A stretch of 64,000 nt of DNA. Origin: Polytrichum commune (Eukaryota; Streptophyta; Polytrichopsida; Polytrichales; Polytrichaceae). The notes below the pieces were generated by a model. The model made no database searches, was not told where the DNA came from, and saw nothing but the letters and a program-made list of their open reading frames with translations. Shown piece by piece: positions 1 to 11,125 of this stretch. A program made the position numbers and the translations under genes. The stretch lies in assembly GCA_950295325.1 (NCBI GenBank), contig OX485803.1, positions 23,996,001 to 24,060,000 of the forward strand, in the 5' to 3' direction. Positions within the stretch are counted from its first letter, which is position 1. Every line of letters begins with the position of its first letter.

Positions 1-624
1 TTGGAAAAAACCTAAAAAAAACTAAATTTTAAACCTTTGAGCCACACTTTACTCATAGTTGAATTTTTTGCAGTTCCAATATAATTCAAGGTTCATTTGG
101 GCAAAGTATTGGAAATCATAAAAGTTCCAGGTTTGTCTAGGCAAGGTTTGACAATGATCATGAAATTTTTGCCAAGGTAAAAAAATATGCATGTACAATA
201 TTGTTTATAAACAAATAAAAAATTGAATGCTCATCTTTCACACTCTTTATTGCACAAATATCCATATCTTAACCTAAACTCGCTTTACCGATATTCTTGT
301 CATATATTGCATTAACATTATTCCTATTAATCATGTTCATATTAACACATAGCATATCCAAAATTGAGACGCGACAAAGTAGATGGGTCCTAAATGGTGA
401 CCTATTTTCCAACTAACTCAGATCTCTTAGCGTCTGAAATGCATGATTAGTAGAAGATAATTAGCAAATTCAAATCGAGGATGTAGCCACTTCATTTTGA
501 TTAGATCATAGGAATATCTTAATATTCCTATCAGAGTGAAGATTCTCACACTCATTAAATGGTCATCCATGTCTCCTAGTTTTGTTCACTTTTGATTCTC
601 AAACAAATATCGTATATTGACCAC
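1..624. other. AT-rich intergenic sequence
   Basis: No gene, tandem repeat or element end could be supported here. Bases 617-624 (attgacca) are the left target duplication of the element that follows. Confidence 0.5.
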
Positions 625-882
625 ACGGGGAGGTCACTTAGTGCATTTTAAAAACGACATGCGGCATAATATAGGGAGGATTAAAATCATTTGACATAAA
701 AATTATAAAAGAATTCCAAATAATGAAGGGTCCATTAAAAGTACATAAGCCCATTACAAGTAAAATAGATAGGTATAAAATATGGGCCATTCCTTTTTAG
801 TAAAAATAATATAGGGGCTGAAAATAAGGATCTTAGGATGTATGTTTAGTAGAATCAATTTCGTACGCATGCCTCACGAGGG

Positions 883-1113
883 ATGGATGAAAAATTACTC
901 ATCATTCACCCAAAATGGATGAAATTGGAAGCCTCAGTACACAGAACCGGAAATTTTTTGCCAACCGTAGAAGTTGATGGGCATTCCATTTACAAGTCAA
1001 CGTTTGTCTCGCAACTCAATGGTAATGTTTTTCTATCCAAAGATAGATTAGCAAGAATTAAACATAGTATTCATTTCAACAACCATGATAATTGTCTCCA
1101 AGCAAGATCTTAA
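883..1113 (+). CDS. 76-codon reading frame inside the 1.5-kb hAT-like element
   Basis: A 76-residue frame whose middle resembles a small globular segment (motif FLPTVEVDGHSIYKSTFVSQ at residues 26-45). I recognise no family. It is unchanged in the second element copy at 45120-45350. Past its stop, sequence in another frame stays open for about 90 bases toward the next frame, so this may be the first part of a longer captured gene broken by a frameshift. Expression is unknown. Confidence 0.35.
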   Translation: MDEKLLIIHPKWMKLEASVHRTGNFLPTVEVDGHSIYKSTFVSQLNGNVFLSKDRLARIKHSIHFNNHDNCLQARS

Positions 1114-1230
1114 TGTGGATCAAGTTTGTTATCTATATGATCTGATTGTGGGGTGCATTTTGTCCAACAGAGCACAACAATGCTATTGTCAACTGTAAAA
1201 TCCGCTGCCAAATGAAAAAGGGGACGTCCA

Positions 1231-1617
1231 ATGACTGATGTTAAAGCTGGAAATGCTACTAACATATTGAACGGAGTAGATTCCAGTTCATGGTGGGTGG
1301 GTAGGGTGCAGGCTATGTGGCGGCGCAATGGGAAACAATTTGGAGTACTTAGACAAGTGGTTGACCTCCTTGCTCGAACGGAGGAATCAGGGAGGAGAAA
1401 TCCTAATAATTCCCACATCGAAGTAATGTTGCAATATTATAGAAAATACCCATGCCGTAACAAATTTAAGTATGATCACACGGATAGCGAATGGATTGAT
1501 GTAGATTGCATTATATATACGGTAACCATGAGCTACAATTCTACAAATGAGGTGTACACTCTTGATAAGAATGATTCAGAGCAACTGTCCAGGTTTGTGA
1601 CAGAACGAACTATATAA
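1231..1617 (+). CDS. 128-codon reading frame of unknown function (weakly BAH-like)
   Basis: A 128-residue frame inside the hAT-like element. The central part (WWVGRVQAMWRRNGKQFGV, then MLQYYRKYP and WIDVDCIIYTVTMSYN) reads like a beta-rich module. The VGRV...MW...YY pattern is loosely reminiscent of BAH domains, but I would not assign the family. The frame is kept open in the copy at 44616-45002 with two residue changes, W to R and V to A. No transposase motif is visible. It could be a captured host gene fragment or an accessory protein of the autonomous element. Confidence 0.4.
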   Translation: MTDVKAGNATNILNGVDSSSWWVGRVQAMWRRNGKQFGVLRQVVDLLARTEESGRRNPNNSHIEVMLQYYRKYPCRNKFKYDHTDSEWIDVDCIIYTVTMSYNSTNEVYTLDKNDSEQLSRFVTERTI

Positions 1618-2233
1618 GATTCATGACCAAGCTTAAAGTGTTTCACACTATATGGTTTTGGTCTTCACTAGCATGTAAAGTGATTTTGAATAAAGGATTT
1701 TTATGGAGCGGGTGTTGTGTTTGTGAACACACACACAATCTTGTTGTGTTTGTAAACACACACTCAATCATGTTGTGTTCCATCCTAAGTCTTCTTTTTG
1801 TATTTTCACTTTAAGTTTTTGTACTTGGTTTTTGCAATGGTACGTAATTTTTATATTTTTCTGTTGCCATGCTTTTCCCATCACTTTTGCATTGCATACA
1901 TTCTTAAATTCAATTTTTTTAATTAAAAGGAATATAGACTACAAAATAATTCAATGACATGGGCATTATAAGTAATGGTAGGGTACGAAAAAATAGGCCA
2001 TTTTAGAATATTATGTAATTATAGGGAGCTTTTAATTCGTGCATTGGAGGTAAATAGCCCCTAAACAAATACCCCTCCACCGCACGTGGTACACAAAAAT
2101 CCTACTGAGTGACCTCCCCGTGATTGACCATGAAATCCAACCTCTTTTAGAATCATCAAAATTCACATTTGATAATATCAATGAGGCTTTCTTGCCAAAG
2201 AGTAGTACTCTTTCCATCTCTTTGAGAAGAAAC

Positions 2234-2615
2234 TACACGAAATATGATATTGAGTGTCACCGATTCTAATCGTCTTGCTCAATACTAAATGTAATCCGCA
2301 CTAATTGTTAAATCACCATCACTAAATGTTAACCCAACATTATTTGTCATTCTCTTAAACCTTTTGGGGGGATTGTAAATATACAGTGTTGTGATTATCA
2401 TCACCTACCAAGTGATTTTCATCTAAATTTCAATCATCCGTGACAATATTTCATCACAAGTTGTTGGCTAGAGAAGGTAGGGTTTTGGCCAATGGATGAG
2501 CTCATCCATCATCCATGACAAATATTTCTTTATTTTTTTTCATAAGAAGTGTCATTTGGAAAGTTACCATAGTGACATAAAATACCATATGACACTAAAT
2601 ATCATATTTAGTGTA
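2234..2615. repeat. TA-flanked MITE with palindromic ends (CACTAAAT family), copy 1
   Basis: Each end is itself a near-palindrome of the form CACTAAATATNATATTTAGTG, flanked by TA as in Tc1/mariner-type insertions. The interior, with its runs 'tgctcaatacta', 'accaagtgattttcat' and 'ccatcatccatgaca', is shared with 61104-61474 and, inverted, with 53801-54145. There is no coding capacity. The mariner assignment rests only on the TA flanks. Confidence 0.6.
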
Positions 2616-3799
2616 GAATACCTACATCTTAAGGAATTTCTCAAATACAAATGTGAATTGTACTTGAGGCAATCATTGACACCATCACAACGCAAGATCA
2701 TTGCCGCTTACTGCACCTCAAATCATAGACTTGCCATCAAAATTGGACAGTGGTCAATTGTCCTTATCTCTGCAGATAATGGATTATGCCACTTTCGTTG
2801 TTATAATGTAGTTGAAATGAGGCACACTTTGTGCCAGAGTGTCCCACATACAACCCCATTAGAGATAACTTAAAATCATTATTTGAGAAAGTAATATTAG
2901 GGAGTCTCGAGTCTTTCTTTCAACTAGACCAACAAGTTGATATTAGCCTCTATCTCATGGAGGCCACCGCACTCTGCCACTCTAGGGATATTCGCCAGTT
3001 TGACGCCACCATGTATGTTAGTCCCATTAGCCTTTCGGTTGCCCGGACTCTAATATCAATTTTATTTCATTTCTTTTATTTGGAAATTTTCTTAAAGCCA
3101 TGCTAGATCACGTACCACTCAATTTTTATGTCACATTAAGAAAAGGAAAATAATGAATGAGGATTGTCTTCCTTAGCCACAGGGATCCAAGTTGTACATA
3201 TTTAAAAAAATTCATGCAATAATAAAGAATTATGAAAAAAAGATCGCTTGATTGAAGTGTATAATAGTACCCCGACCCTAAAATTTTGGAATGACGACCT
3301 CCTTTTATTACAATCTTGATGAAAATAAGATTATGTTAAACAATTAAGGCTTCATTCTTTATGACATGGTTAGAATTTTTTTATGAAAGTAATAAGATGA
3401 TGGCTCTTATAGATTCCACATGGCAAGGGTAAATCCTTTAAAATTAAAAGTGGTGAGAGTAAGCTCCTCATGAGAAATTTGGGTAATGTTTGCATTTTTT
3501 GGGGAAGAGTCATATGGTGGCGGGAGGAGGGTCATGAGGTGCTACACAAATAAAGATACTAAAAGAAACGGTGGCAAGTGCCAAACACCCATGCAAGGTA
3601 TCAAAGAGGCTTGTACTAAATATAGGATTTACTATTGAGTTAAAAAATAGCACAGAGCTTTGGAGCATGCTTGGTGCTTTTGCTCACAATAGGCACCTTC
3701 AAACAAGCACCCGTGTCTCCTGCTTGCCTTGAGATAGCCTCTAGCATGGCCTTTATCCAAATTTATTACCGCATTTCCAATGAAATGAAATTGATTTTA
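2616..3799. other. Intergenic, one dispersed repeat
   Basis: A roughly 140-bp dispersed repeat sits at about 2898-3035 in minus orientation. It is related to 4312-4450 and 60467-60606 and shares the runs 'gccaaaaggct', 'gggact' and 'agagtgg' on its sense strand. I see nothing else supportable here. Confidence 0.4.
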
Positions 3800-4298
3800 G
3801 GGCCAGTTCACGTGGGGTCCCAAATCCCAACTTTTGAGCCCTCAAAAAATCTTTAAATATGGTTGAGCAATATTAAAGTCAAATTTTAATTATTTAATAA
3901 TAAATATTTGTGGGACTTGTTTTGAGAATTGGGTTCAGCTTTTTGCTCGACGCAACTCTCAACACAAGTCCCAAGCCACTAGCCCTGGACGTGACCTACC
4001 ATGACATTCTTGACAAATTTGATTGACTTGGGGGGTCAAAAGGCTTATTATGACCCATAACAACTTAGTCATTACTTGGAAGGATAGGCCTCAAATGAGT
4101 ATTATTCCTTGATTTCCACTCAATTTGCGCTATTTTGGTTGGGTTGGTTGTATTTTGGGTTCTCTTTGCAATTGAATTTTCAATTTGTGCCAAAAAATAA
4201 AAAAACACAAGTCCCAAGCCTCACTCCAAAAAGTGTTGACATGTAGGCATCCATATCAAACTCGGGACTTAGGACTTAGGACCTCATGTGACTGGCCC
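3800..4298. repeat. PIF/Harbinger-type MITE, 499 bp
   Basis: The left end GGGCCAGTTCACGTGGGGTC and the complement of the right end, GGGCCAGTCACATGAGGTCC, form terminal inverted repeats. The flanking trinucleotides are tta and tca, compatible with a degenerate TTA/TAA 3-bp target duplication. There is no coding capacity. Family membership is inferred from the GGG terminus and the 3-bp flank. Confidence 0.55.
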
Positions 4299-4311
4299 TC
4301 AAGAGTCCGGG

Positions 4312-4450
4312 AAGCCAAAAGGCTAATGGGACTGAAAGTGGTTTCAAACCTGCTAATTTTTTAGAGTGGCGGAGTCTAGTAGCCTTTGGGAGATATAGAC
4401 TAATGTCAACTTGATGATCCAATTGAAGAAAATACTTGAGGCTTCCTAAT
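4312..4450 (+). repeat. Dispersed ~140-bp repeat
   Basis: Shares the order 'gccaaaaggcta', 'gggactgaaagt', 'ggtttcaaa', 'tagagtgg', 'gatatagactaatg', 'tcaacttgatg' with 60467-60606 in the same orientation, and with 2898-3035 inverted. There is no coding capacity and the type is unknown. Confidence 0.5.
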
Positions 4451-5158
4451 ACTACATTCTCAAATGGTGATGGGAACGTATCTCTAATGGGGTTATATAG
4501 GGGATACTCCGACTTTATTGGTAGGTGTCACCTCTTTTCTATTAAGAGTTCAATAGAACTCCATATGTCAAGTTCAATATTGCAATCTATGTGAATTCCC
4601 TTGCAATTCATTTTTTGACTTTAGAAATCTTTGAGAGATCTTAAATTCCAAATTATGATACGACTAATGGATTTGGCTAGCTTGGTCCAACAATCCTAGA
4701 ATGACAAGCTAGAAAGACATGTCTTGTAACCCAATCTCAATCTTTTAACATATTCTCACTTCATTATTAATAAAACTTGGGTTGCTTTATGCTTAGGCTC
4801 TTGAACCCTCCTTTTAGCCAACTTGCCCAGATTTTGACCTTAATGATTTAGCTATTTCGCATATGACAATCATATGTTTGCCGGTTGTTGGCCAAATTAA
4901 GCTTGGACTACAAATGCACAAGTCAAGCACGCCAACAACAAACATGTAATGGCCATGGATACAATGCAAAAATACACTAAGGTACAAAGGCCTTAAAGCA
5001 ACACTTTAAGAAACTTTTGCTATTTCAAGTAGGTCAGATAGCTTGGATATCTTTCCAAAAAATAATAAATTCATATATATGCAACATACAAAAATTTGTA
5101 GAGTTGTCTTAAAGAAAGAGCTTTTTACTCTTCACTAGGGGGGCCTATTGATGTTGGA
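4451..5158. other. Intergenic, no feature seen
   Basis: AT-rich sequence directly upstream of the CACTA transposase remnant. It may be the 5' part of that element, but no terminal CACTA repeat could be identified. Confidence 0.3.
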
Positions 5159-5416
5159 TTGCTAAGTGATAATCACTACAAAATCAACCATATTGCGGGT
5201 GAGGATCTTTTACTAAATGAAGTTCTTGTCTCCCTTTTGAGGATCACTTCTTACGTAATTGTGCTAAATATCTGTCGCATGCATGGAGCTTCGAATGCGT
5301 TAATAAATGAGCTACTGTATGTAATGGCTATTAGCATACTACCAAAGGTTAACTCACACCCTGAAATTGCCGGAGAAGCTACTACAAGAAAAAATTAGGT
5401 TTGGGATACAAACTAA

Positions 5417-5962
5417 GGGTCGCTTTACACCTAGAGGCCGGGAAACCCCTTGAGGCCAATTGCATGAAATTTCAGCCCTTTTTGGGTTGGAGGCCAACCT
5501 CAACTACACATTATAATAAGATTATAATGGGGGCCAATTTTCCCATATGTAAGGCCTTAGGGCCAAGAAACTAGGCCAATTCAACAAATCTAGCATAATC
5601 CAACGGATCTAGCATAATCTAGCATAGTGCCGTTCATATTTCCACATTATCCAATGAATATGGCTCGTTCAAAATTTAATATTTTTATTAAAAAATTAAA
5701 ATTAAAATTTATTATAAAAAAATTTATTTATTGAAATTTGACATTGGGCCCGAGGCCAAGAATTGGTCTTCCAATTTTGGGTGCACCCAATTCAATGAGC
5801 TCGGGCCGTGTCATACCATGCATTTTTGGGAAAAAAAAATACATACCACCAAATCAGCCCGGCCTCTAGGTGTAAAGGGGTTGGGGCTGAATTTAGCCTT
5901 TTGGCCAATCACAAGTGAGGATACACAATGAATTGGCCTGGCCTCTAGGTGTAAAACGGCCC
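5417..5962 (+). repeat. PIF/Harbinger-type MITE, family 2, copy 1
   Basis: 546 bp with ends GGGTCGCTTTACACCTAGAG and, complemented, GGGCCGTTTTACACCTAGAG. The left flank is taa and the right flank aaa, a damaged 3-bp duplication. The terminal motif 'ggcctctaggtgtaaa' also occurs internally about 80 bp before the right end. It is inserted in the CACTA transposase remnant. Related copies are at 15217-15749 (inverted) and 46413-46931. Confidence 0.8.
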
Positions 5963-6833
5963 AAACTCATGCATGTATTGATGGATGCACATTTTTTAGG
6001 GGGGCGCATGCAAATGCCACATCAGGCACTGTATGTAAGAAATTTGGATTCAAGGCAGTTGGAAAGTCTATGGTGCCAATGAAAGTGGTTAGACAATTTC
6101 CTTCAATTCCACGTCTTAGATGGATGGTTTGCAACCAATGACCTTGCTAGATTAATGACATGGCACAATAAGACCCATTCAACCGACTTGATGATGAGGG
6201 GGGCTAGCGGATCGTCCACAAATTAAACACATTAGCCAAAATTGTGGTGATTTTGCATATATGTGGCCCTCGTAATAATATGCCTAGGACTATGTGCGGA
6301 TGGTGTTAACCCTTATTGCCAAAGAAGGTCTACATATTCAGTTTGGCCAATACTTCTATTCAACTACAACATCCCCCCATGGTTGACAACCAAGAAAATT
6401 TTCATCATAATGGTTATGATAATCCTAGGCCCGGATCGTGTAACAACATTGAACTTTGATGGAATGGTGGCGCCAATATTGGAAGAACTATTGGAATGTT
6501 GGGTGTGGTGTGTTTTGAAGCAACGAGAAATGGAGTGTTTATGTCGAAGGCCATGATAATTGAGGAAGAGGCTTATAGTCCTTTCCAGAAATGTTGCCCT
6601 CTGAGGCAGCCACGTCATTTGTTAGGGGTCAGGGTTAGCATTAGAAAAGCACCAAAAGTTTGGTGTTTGCATGACTTTCCCGTGTACGCCATGTTGGCAG
6701 GTGTGTCAAAACAAGGGGCGCGTGGTGTGTCCAACTTGTGGACTGTACACACCCACACGTTCATCAAAGTCATTGAAGGAGATATTTTGTGGGGGGCAAC
6801 ATCGGAGATGGTTACCTCAAGGACACCCATTTA

Positions 6834-7315
6834 GGGGCGGTTTACACTATGGACCATGAAGTCGTCCCACGTAAGAGGCCTATTTTGCGTGGGACGACTT
6901 CCATGGTCCGAGTTACTAAAATATTAGTTTTCATGGTTCGTGGGCCCTTCACTAGGTGTAAACCGAATGTGGTCCATGAAGAATGACCATGCACCAAAAA
7001 GTGGAGTCATTAACTAAGTTGGAAAAAAATCATTAAAAAAATCCAAAAAAATCATTAAAACGGCATTTTTCTGACATGGGCCCTTGCTATTTTTCTTAGA
7101 CCACCTCTTTTGCTTGTCCCAACGGAAAACCCGTTGGACCATGGCAGTGGATAGAGTAGGCTTAAAAAAACAAATTTGTGGACCTCAACCTCCGTGGTCG
7201 CTCTGCCATTTTTTCCTTGGTGTAAATCCAAGTCGTCCCGGGACGACTTCAACGTCCAATCACATCGCTTAGACGGCCGTGGGACGACTTCATGGTCCAT
7301 AGTGTAAACCGCCCC
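6834..7315 (+). repeat. PIF/Harbinger-type MITE, family 1, complete copy
   Basis: 482 bp with long terminal inverted repeats starting GGGGCGGTTTACACTATGGA at both ends, flanked by a perfect TTA duplication (6831-6833, 7316-7318). The motif 'gtcgtccc...gggacgac' recurs inside. It is inserted in the CACTA transposase remnant. The left 160 bp match the start of the element at 9025, which carries a Harbinger transposase fragment, so this is a deletion derivative of that family. Confidence 0.85.
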
Positions 7316-8110
7316 TTAGATAAGACATAGCAACATTTGGTTTTGTGGAAATACAGGAAGCACCTGAAAAATCGAGTGGCATGTCACACTTGTGTTGGGG
7401 TCTTATGCAAGAAGAGTATTTGGCTCATGGCGGGGAACCTAACGGTCCATTGGACCCAATGAGTGCATCCAGGGTGAAACATGGGCCAACACTATACGTG
7501 TTGCCATACTTGGAGGCAAGTTTATTCTAAACCACCTTACTTTTGAACTTGATGCTACCAGTTTGACTTTCATACAATGAGTTTCACAAATCAAGCGTCA
7601 CCATATAAGATGCATAAATTCACATTCATATAATGAATCTAATATGATTAGTGTGTTGTGATTACATTACTTAGCAAAAGTTATAGCACTAGGTAACTCC
7701 AAAAACAAGTGACACAAAATACCATAAACGTTGTAGATGTTTAGAAAATGTATGTGCATTGAATATTTGATGAAAGTAAATAGTATTGACATGTGATATG
7801 TCTAACACATGGGGATTGCCAATTAGACACATATTGGACACTATGCATGTGGAAAAGAATGTTTGTGCATTGCAACTATATGTGGTTGAGACATTGTGCA
7901 TCCCATAGGCATGTCTACCCACATCTTTCTTTGATGTTATGGAGCATCCAAATGTCCATTTAGTGAATGAAATAAAGATGTGTGGACCAGTGTGCAGGAG
8001 ATGGTGCTACCATCTAGATTGGTATTTGAGTAGTTAAAGGGTTATGTAAGGAATAAAGTGAAACCAGAGGGGGCAATGGCAAAGGTACATCTGGTGATGT
8101 TGTGCAAAAT

Positions 8111-9021
8111 TTCCACACCCTTTTGAAAGCCTGAAAGCAAATTATCACATTGCCTTCTGTTCAATACTTATTCCCTCGATAATATTTTGGGAAATTCGAC
8201 AATACTCATTGCTAGCCACAAAATATTTGTCATTATGAGAGGTTTGATATAGTTGTAAATAATCTCAATTGCAATACTCAAGGTATTCTTCGCTTGAAGA
8301 TCATCTATAATTGTTGATGAATAGGCTCACTAAAATTTAAACCTATAAATACCACAAGAAACATTGAATACTAGAAAAACTTACAACATTGACACTGATT
8401 GATTAAAGAAGACAAGACATTTCATAATAAGGTGTAGATGCTACTCTCTATTAGAATGTAATATTTGATAAATGGGAACTAAAATTATAGCATTGAATCT
8501 ATAAATTTATAGCCGCAACAAACGTTTGTCCACCCCATGACATCATTGTAGATTAGATGTGTTTATTTTCTCACAAAGCATTTGACATCTAGTCACACAG
8601 TCTCTCTTGCAGTACATCGATTCATTGTGGCCAACAACCAATTTCTCACATTTTTGGGTTTCCTCCATCCGCCCAAAATCCATGTCGATACAACATTGTT
8701 CACCTCATTTCCCAATGACACAATTTATGGTACAATACCCTATCATACGCTTGTCCTTACTTGTAGACCAAATTCTATTTGTTCATAATGACATTCATCT
8801 TCATCTGTATTGTATGACAAGGATTGTAATCGCAAATAGACACCAAAATGTCATGTGTAAGGATGAGATTCAACTATGTGCTCAATATGTAGACACCGAC
8901 CTATATTCAATATGAAACAAAATTAGAGGAGACAAAGCATGTGTGATCATTCAAGAGACAAAGAATTACCACTAAACCTAACGTTGTAAATTACTTTTTG
9001 TGCATACCCATTCCTCGTGTC
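8111..9021. other. Unassigned sequence between CACTA and Harbinger remnants
   Basis: Probably the decayed 3' part of the CACTA element, but no motif survives well enough to support that. A 68-codon frame at 8582-8788 is not recognisable. Confidence 0.3.
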
Positions 9022-9024
9022 TAA

Positions 9025-9735
9025 GGGGCGGTTTACACTATGGACCATGAAGTCGTCCCACGTAAGAGGCCTATTTTGCGTGGGATGACTTCATGGGACG
9101 ACTTCCATGGTCCGAGTTACTAAAATATTAGTTTTCATGGTTCATGGGCCCTTCACTAGGTGTAAACCGAATGTGGACCATGAAGAATGACCATGCACCA
9201 AAAAGTGGAGGTGCGGATTTTTTTAATAATAAAAAAAGGCAGTTTTTGGAAAAATTCAAGTTTGACCATTCTCTTCACTTCTATTGACTTCGCTTCTCTT
9301 CACTTCTTTTCTCTTCATTTGTCTTGTAGTTTTCGCTTGCTTGAACCTAAAATTTCAGCAAACAATGGAGGAGAGGAGGAGGACATTTGTTTTGCTTTTA
9401 GGATTGTACATGCTCGTAAAGCATGTGGTAGACATTCAAGCGCTGATTTTGCAAGGAGAAGTTAGCAATTTTGAGCTTGGTTTATGAGAATATGGGGTAT
9501 AGAGAGAGGAGTATATGGAGTCAAGAACGGATGATTGGATTCGTAGACCGCTTATTGTTGGGTTCGTGGACGGAGAATGAATTTAGAAAGCGAACTCGAG
9601 TGACACACAATACATTCAAATTTTTGTATGAGAGGTTAGGTCCGTATTTGACACCATCAAGGTTAAGAATGATCATCCAGACACCATCCAGGCTTGATAT
9701 TGAACTTGTCACCAAGTGTAATTTGATCTATTGAT
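9025..9735 (+). mobile_element. Truncated PIF/Harbinger element, family 1
   Basis: The left end matches the terminal repeat and first 160 bp of the MITE at 6834, with taa immediately upstream as one half of the target duplication. It continues into a transposase-like frame instead of the MITE interior. No right terminal repeat is found; similarity stops about where the reading frame ends, so the element is truncated. Confidence 0.7.
9365..9733 (+). pseudogene. Harbinger transposase N-terminal fragment
   Basis: Two overlapping frames, 9365-9487 and 9471-9733, together read as the start of a PIF/Harbinger (DDE_Tnp_4) transposase. Diagnostic stretches are GSWTENEFRKRTRVTHNTFK and FLYERLGPYL, followed by a segment like the conserved helix before the DDE core. 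A frameshift near 9480 separates the basic leader (MEERRRTF) from the main part. The catalytic DDE region is absent. The fragment lies inside the element whose terminal repeats also end the nearby MITE, which supports the pairing. Confidence 0.65.
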
Positions 9736-9837
9736 TCTAAGTTACAAGGATTATGGGTAAATAGGATACCCCAGTTTCGTGAATCCACAAACACATGCAA
9801 CGTTATGAGTAAACACTTCTCGTATTTTCTACTGCAA

Positions 9838-10580
9838 TCTAACCTCGTTCATACGACACCCTTGATATTACGACACGTTTTTGCGAAACCAAACTTTTTT
9901 TGTTCAAAACTCCCTCTTTTAGACGACTACGGCACTCGATAATGCGACATTTAGAATCTTCGTTTTGTCATATTAAAGAGGCAGTTCATGCTAAAATTCC
10001 TTTCATCTATGTTATGTACATCTAAAAGACATCCATTTTCACTCGGGAACTACTTGGGAACTTCACTTATTATGGGGAACTTGATGAAAATTAGGGTTAC
10101 TAGTGTAGAATTGACATGGTTAGGGTTAGAGTGGCCTCCTAATTCAATAGATGTGGATGATGCTGCTCCACCTACAATATAGCTTAGTGATGCTAAATGT
10201 CATGCATCATTGTTGTCTAGTTTCTTATCAAAGAACTCCTTATATTTTGGTGTTAATGAAATGATTAGTTTTCAAAAGTTAGTAGGGAATTTAGATTAGA
10301 TGACAATTGCTAAGTTGGGTAGGCAACACCGTAGATCTTTGGACTCCTATTTCAAGAGTTCTTGAAAATATTTATATTTGTTTAGAGTTATAAGTTATTC
10401 TTTCATACCATATGTATTGCTTAAACTTGTTGTATATAATTTTAAGCTCATATTACTTATGTTTTTGTATTCCCTCGATAATACGACATCTTTACACCAT
10501 TTGTCATATTAATGAGAAGATAACACCTCGATAGTACGACTTTTTTTTGTGTTTCCCAAACGTGTCATACTAAGGAGGGA
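9838..10580 (+). mobile_element. pogo/Tigger-like element remnant
   Basis: Subterminal repeats of the form TCGATAATACGACA recur at the left (9842-9960) and, in complement, at the right (10466-10580). Between them, from 9988, a frame continues through two in-frame stops to about 10363. It ends in KLGRQHRRSLDSYFKSS, which resembles the C-terminal tail of plant Tigger/pogo transposases. The DDE core is missing, so this is an internally deleted, inactive copy. A related left end lies at 13178-13330. Confidence 0.55.
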
Positions 10581-11125
10581 GATCAGTAAAGGCAACTATA
10601 CGCGGTGTCATGAAATGCTATGCACTTTGGCTTTTGGAGTCGATTCTTCATAGTGACATGACACAGTCTAATATGAAAAAAGTGTTGTTTAGGGCACTCA
10701 ACCCATCTAACCCTTGAATCTTAGTACCATCCCCCCTTTCATATCTCACTTTCACCATTGTCAATTTAGATTTGCTCAAACTAGGGCAAGCTCTGAATAC
10801 TTTGAGCTACAGCTCAAACATTGTCCAATCAAAGCATCAATCTCCCGACAATTTTACACAATCTCTTCATGTAGTGGGACACAAACTCTTCATAAATAGT
10901 CATGCCTTGGAAGACCATGTCACAAGTGTTTTTATGGAAGATCATGTAGATTAGCTAGTCTTTTATACATCTCAACATAATTATCTCTCAACCTACGAAT
11001 GGGGAGAACTGACTTGTGTCACTGAGGCGTTGTGAATGAGTCTTGTGTGGTCACGGGTATGGTGCATCTGGGCCATCGATTCACCAAGCCCCATCCAAAG
11101 GCCTCAGTGGCCCTCATTGGCGTTA
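10581..11125. other. Intergenic, no feature seen
   Basis: No repeat end, RNA gene or convincing reading frame. Short frames at 10714-10954 have no recognisable similarity. Confidence 0.3.

Larger units (their letters stand above)
625..2122 (+). mobile_element. hAT-like DNA element, 1.5 kb, copy 1
   Basis: Terminal inverted repeats read CACGGGGAGGTCACTTAGTG on the left, and the right end complements the same sequence with one difference. The element is flanked by a perfect 8-bp target duplication, attgacca, at 617-624 and 2123-2130. An 8-bp duplication with a CA-starting terminus fits the hAT superfamily, although the third terminal base is not the usual purine. A second copy lies inverted at 44111-45609 and differs by only a handful of bases, so both insertions look recent. 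The element has no recognisable transposase but contains two same-strand reading frames, described separately, so it is probably non-autonomous. The superfamily call is inference; the boundaries are seen directly. Confidence 0.85.
5159..8110 (+). pseudogene. CACTA (En/Spm) transposase remnant, tnp2 family
   Basis: Pieces in changing frames line up in order with the plant CACTA tnp2 transposase. They are: a segment ending ILPKVNSHPE (5159-5398); GLCADGVNPY, WPILLFNYNIPPWLTTKK and ILEELLECW (6263-6556); a zinc-binding-like CPTCG followed by GHPFR (6671-6840); PMSASRVKHGPTLYVLPYLE (7345-7530); LDTMHVEKNVC (7834-7866); and a region like the conserved C-terminal part (about 8020-8110). Many stops and frameshifts lie between them. 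Two Harbinger-type MITEs, at 5417-5962 and 6834-7315, interrupt the gene, and the homology resumes after each. In life the protein would cut and move the CACTA element in the nucleus; this copy is dead. The family match comes from motif recognition, not a database search. Confidence 0.85.

Noticed and set aside
1110-1418. 102-codon frame antisense to the element's 128-codon frame
   Set aside because: A shadow on the opposite strand; no motif and no independent support.
5376-5396. ctactacaagaaaaaattag, similar to a CACTA terminal repeat
   Set aside because: It falls inside the aligned coding part of the tnp2 remnant, so it is more likely coding sequence than an element end.
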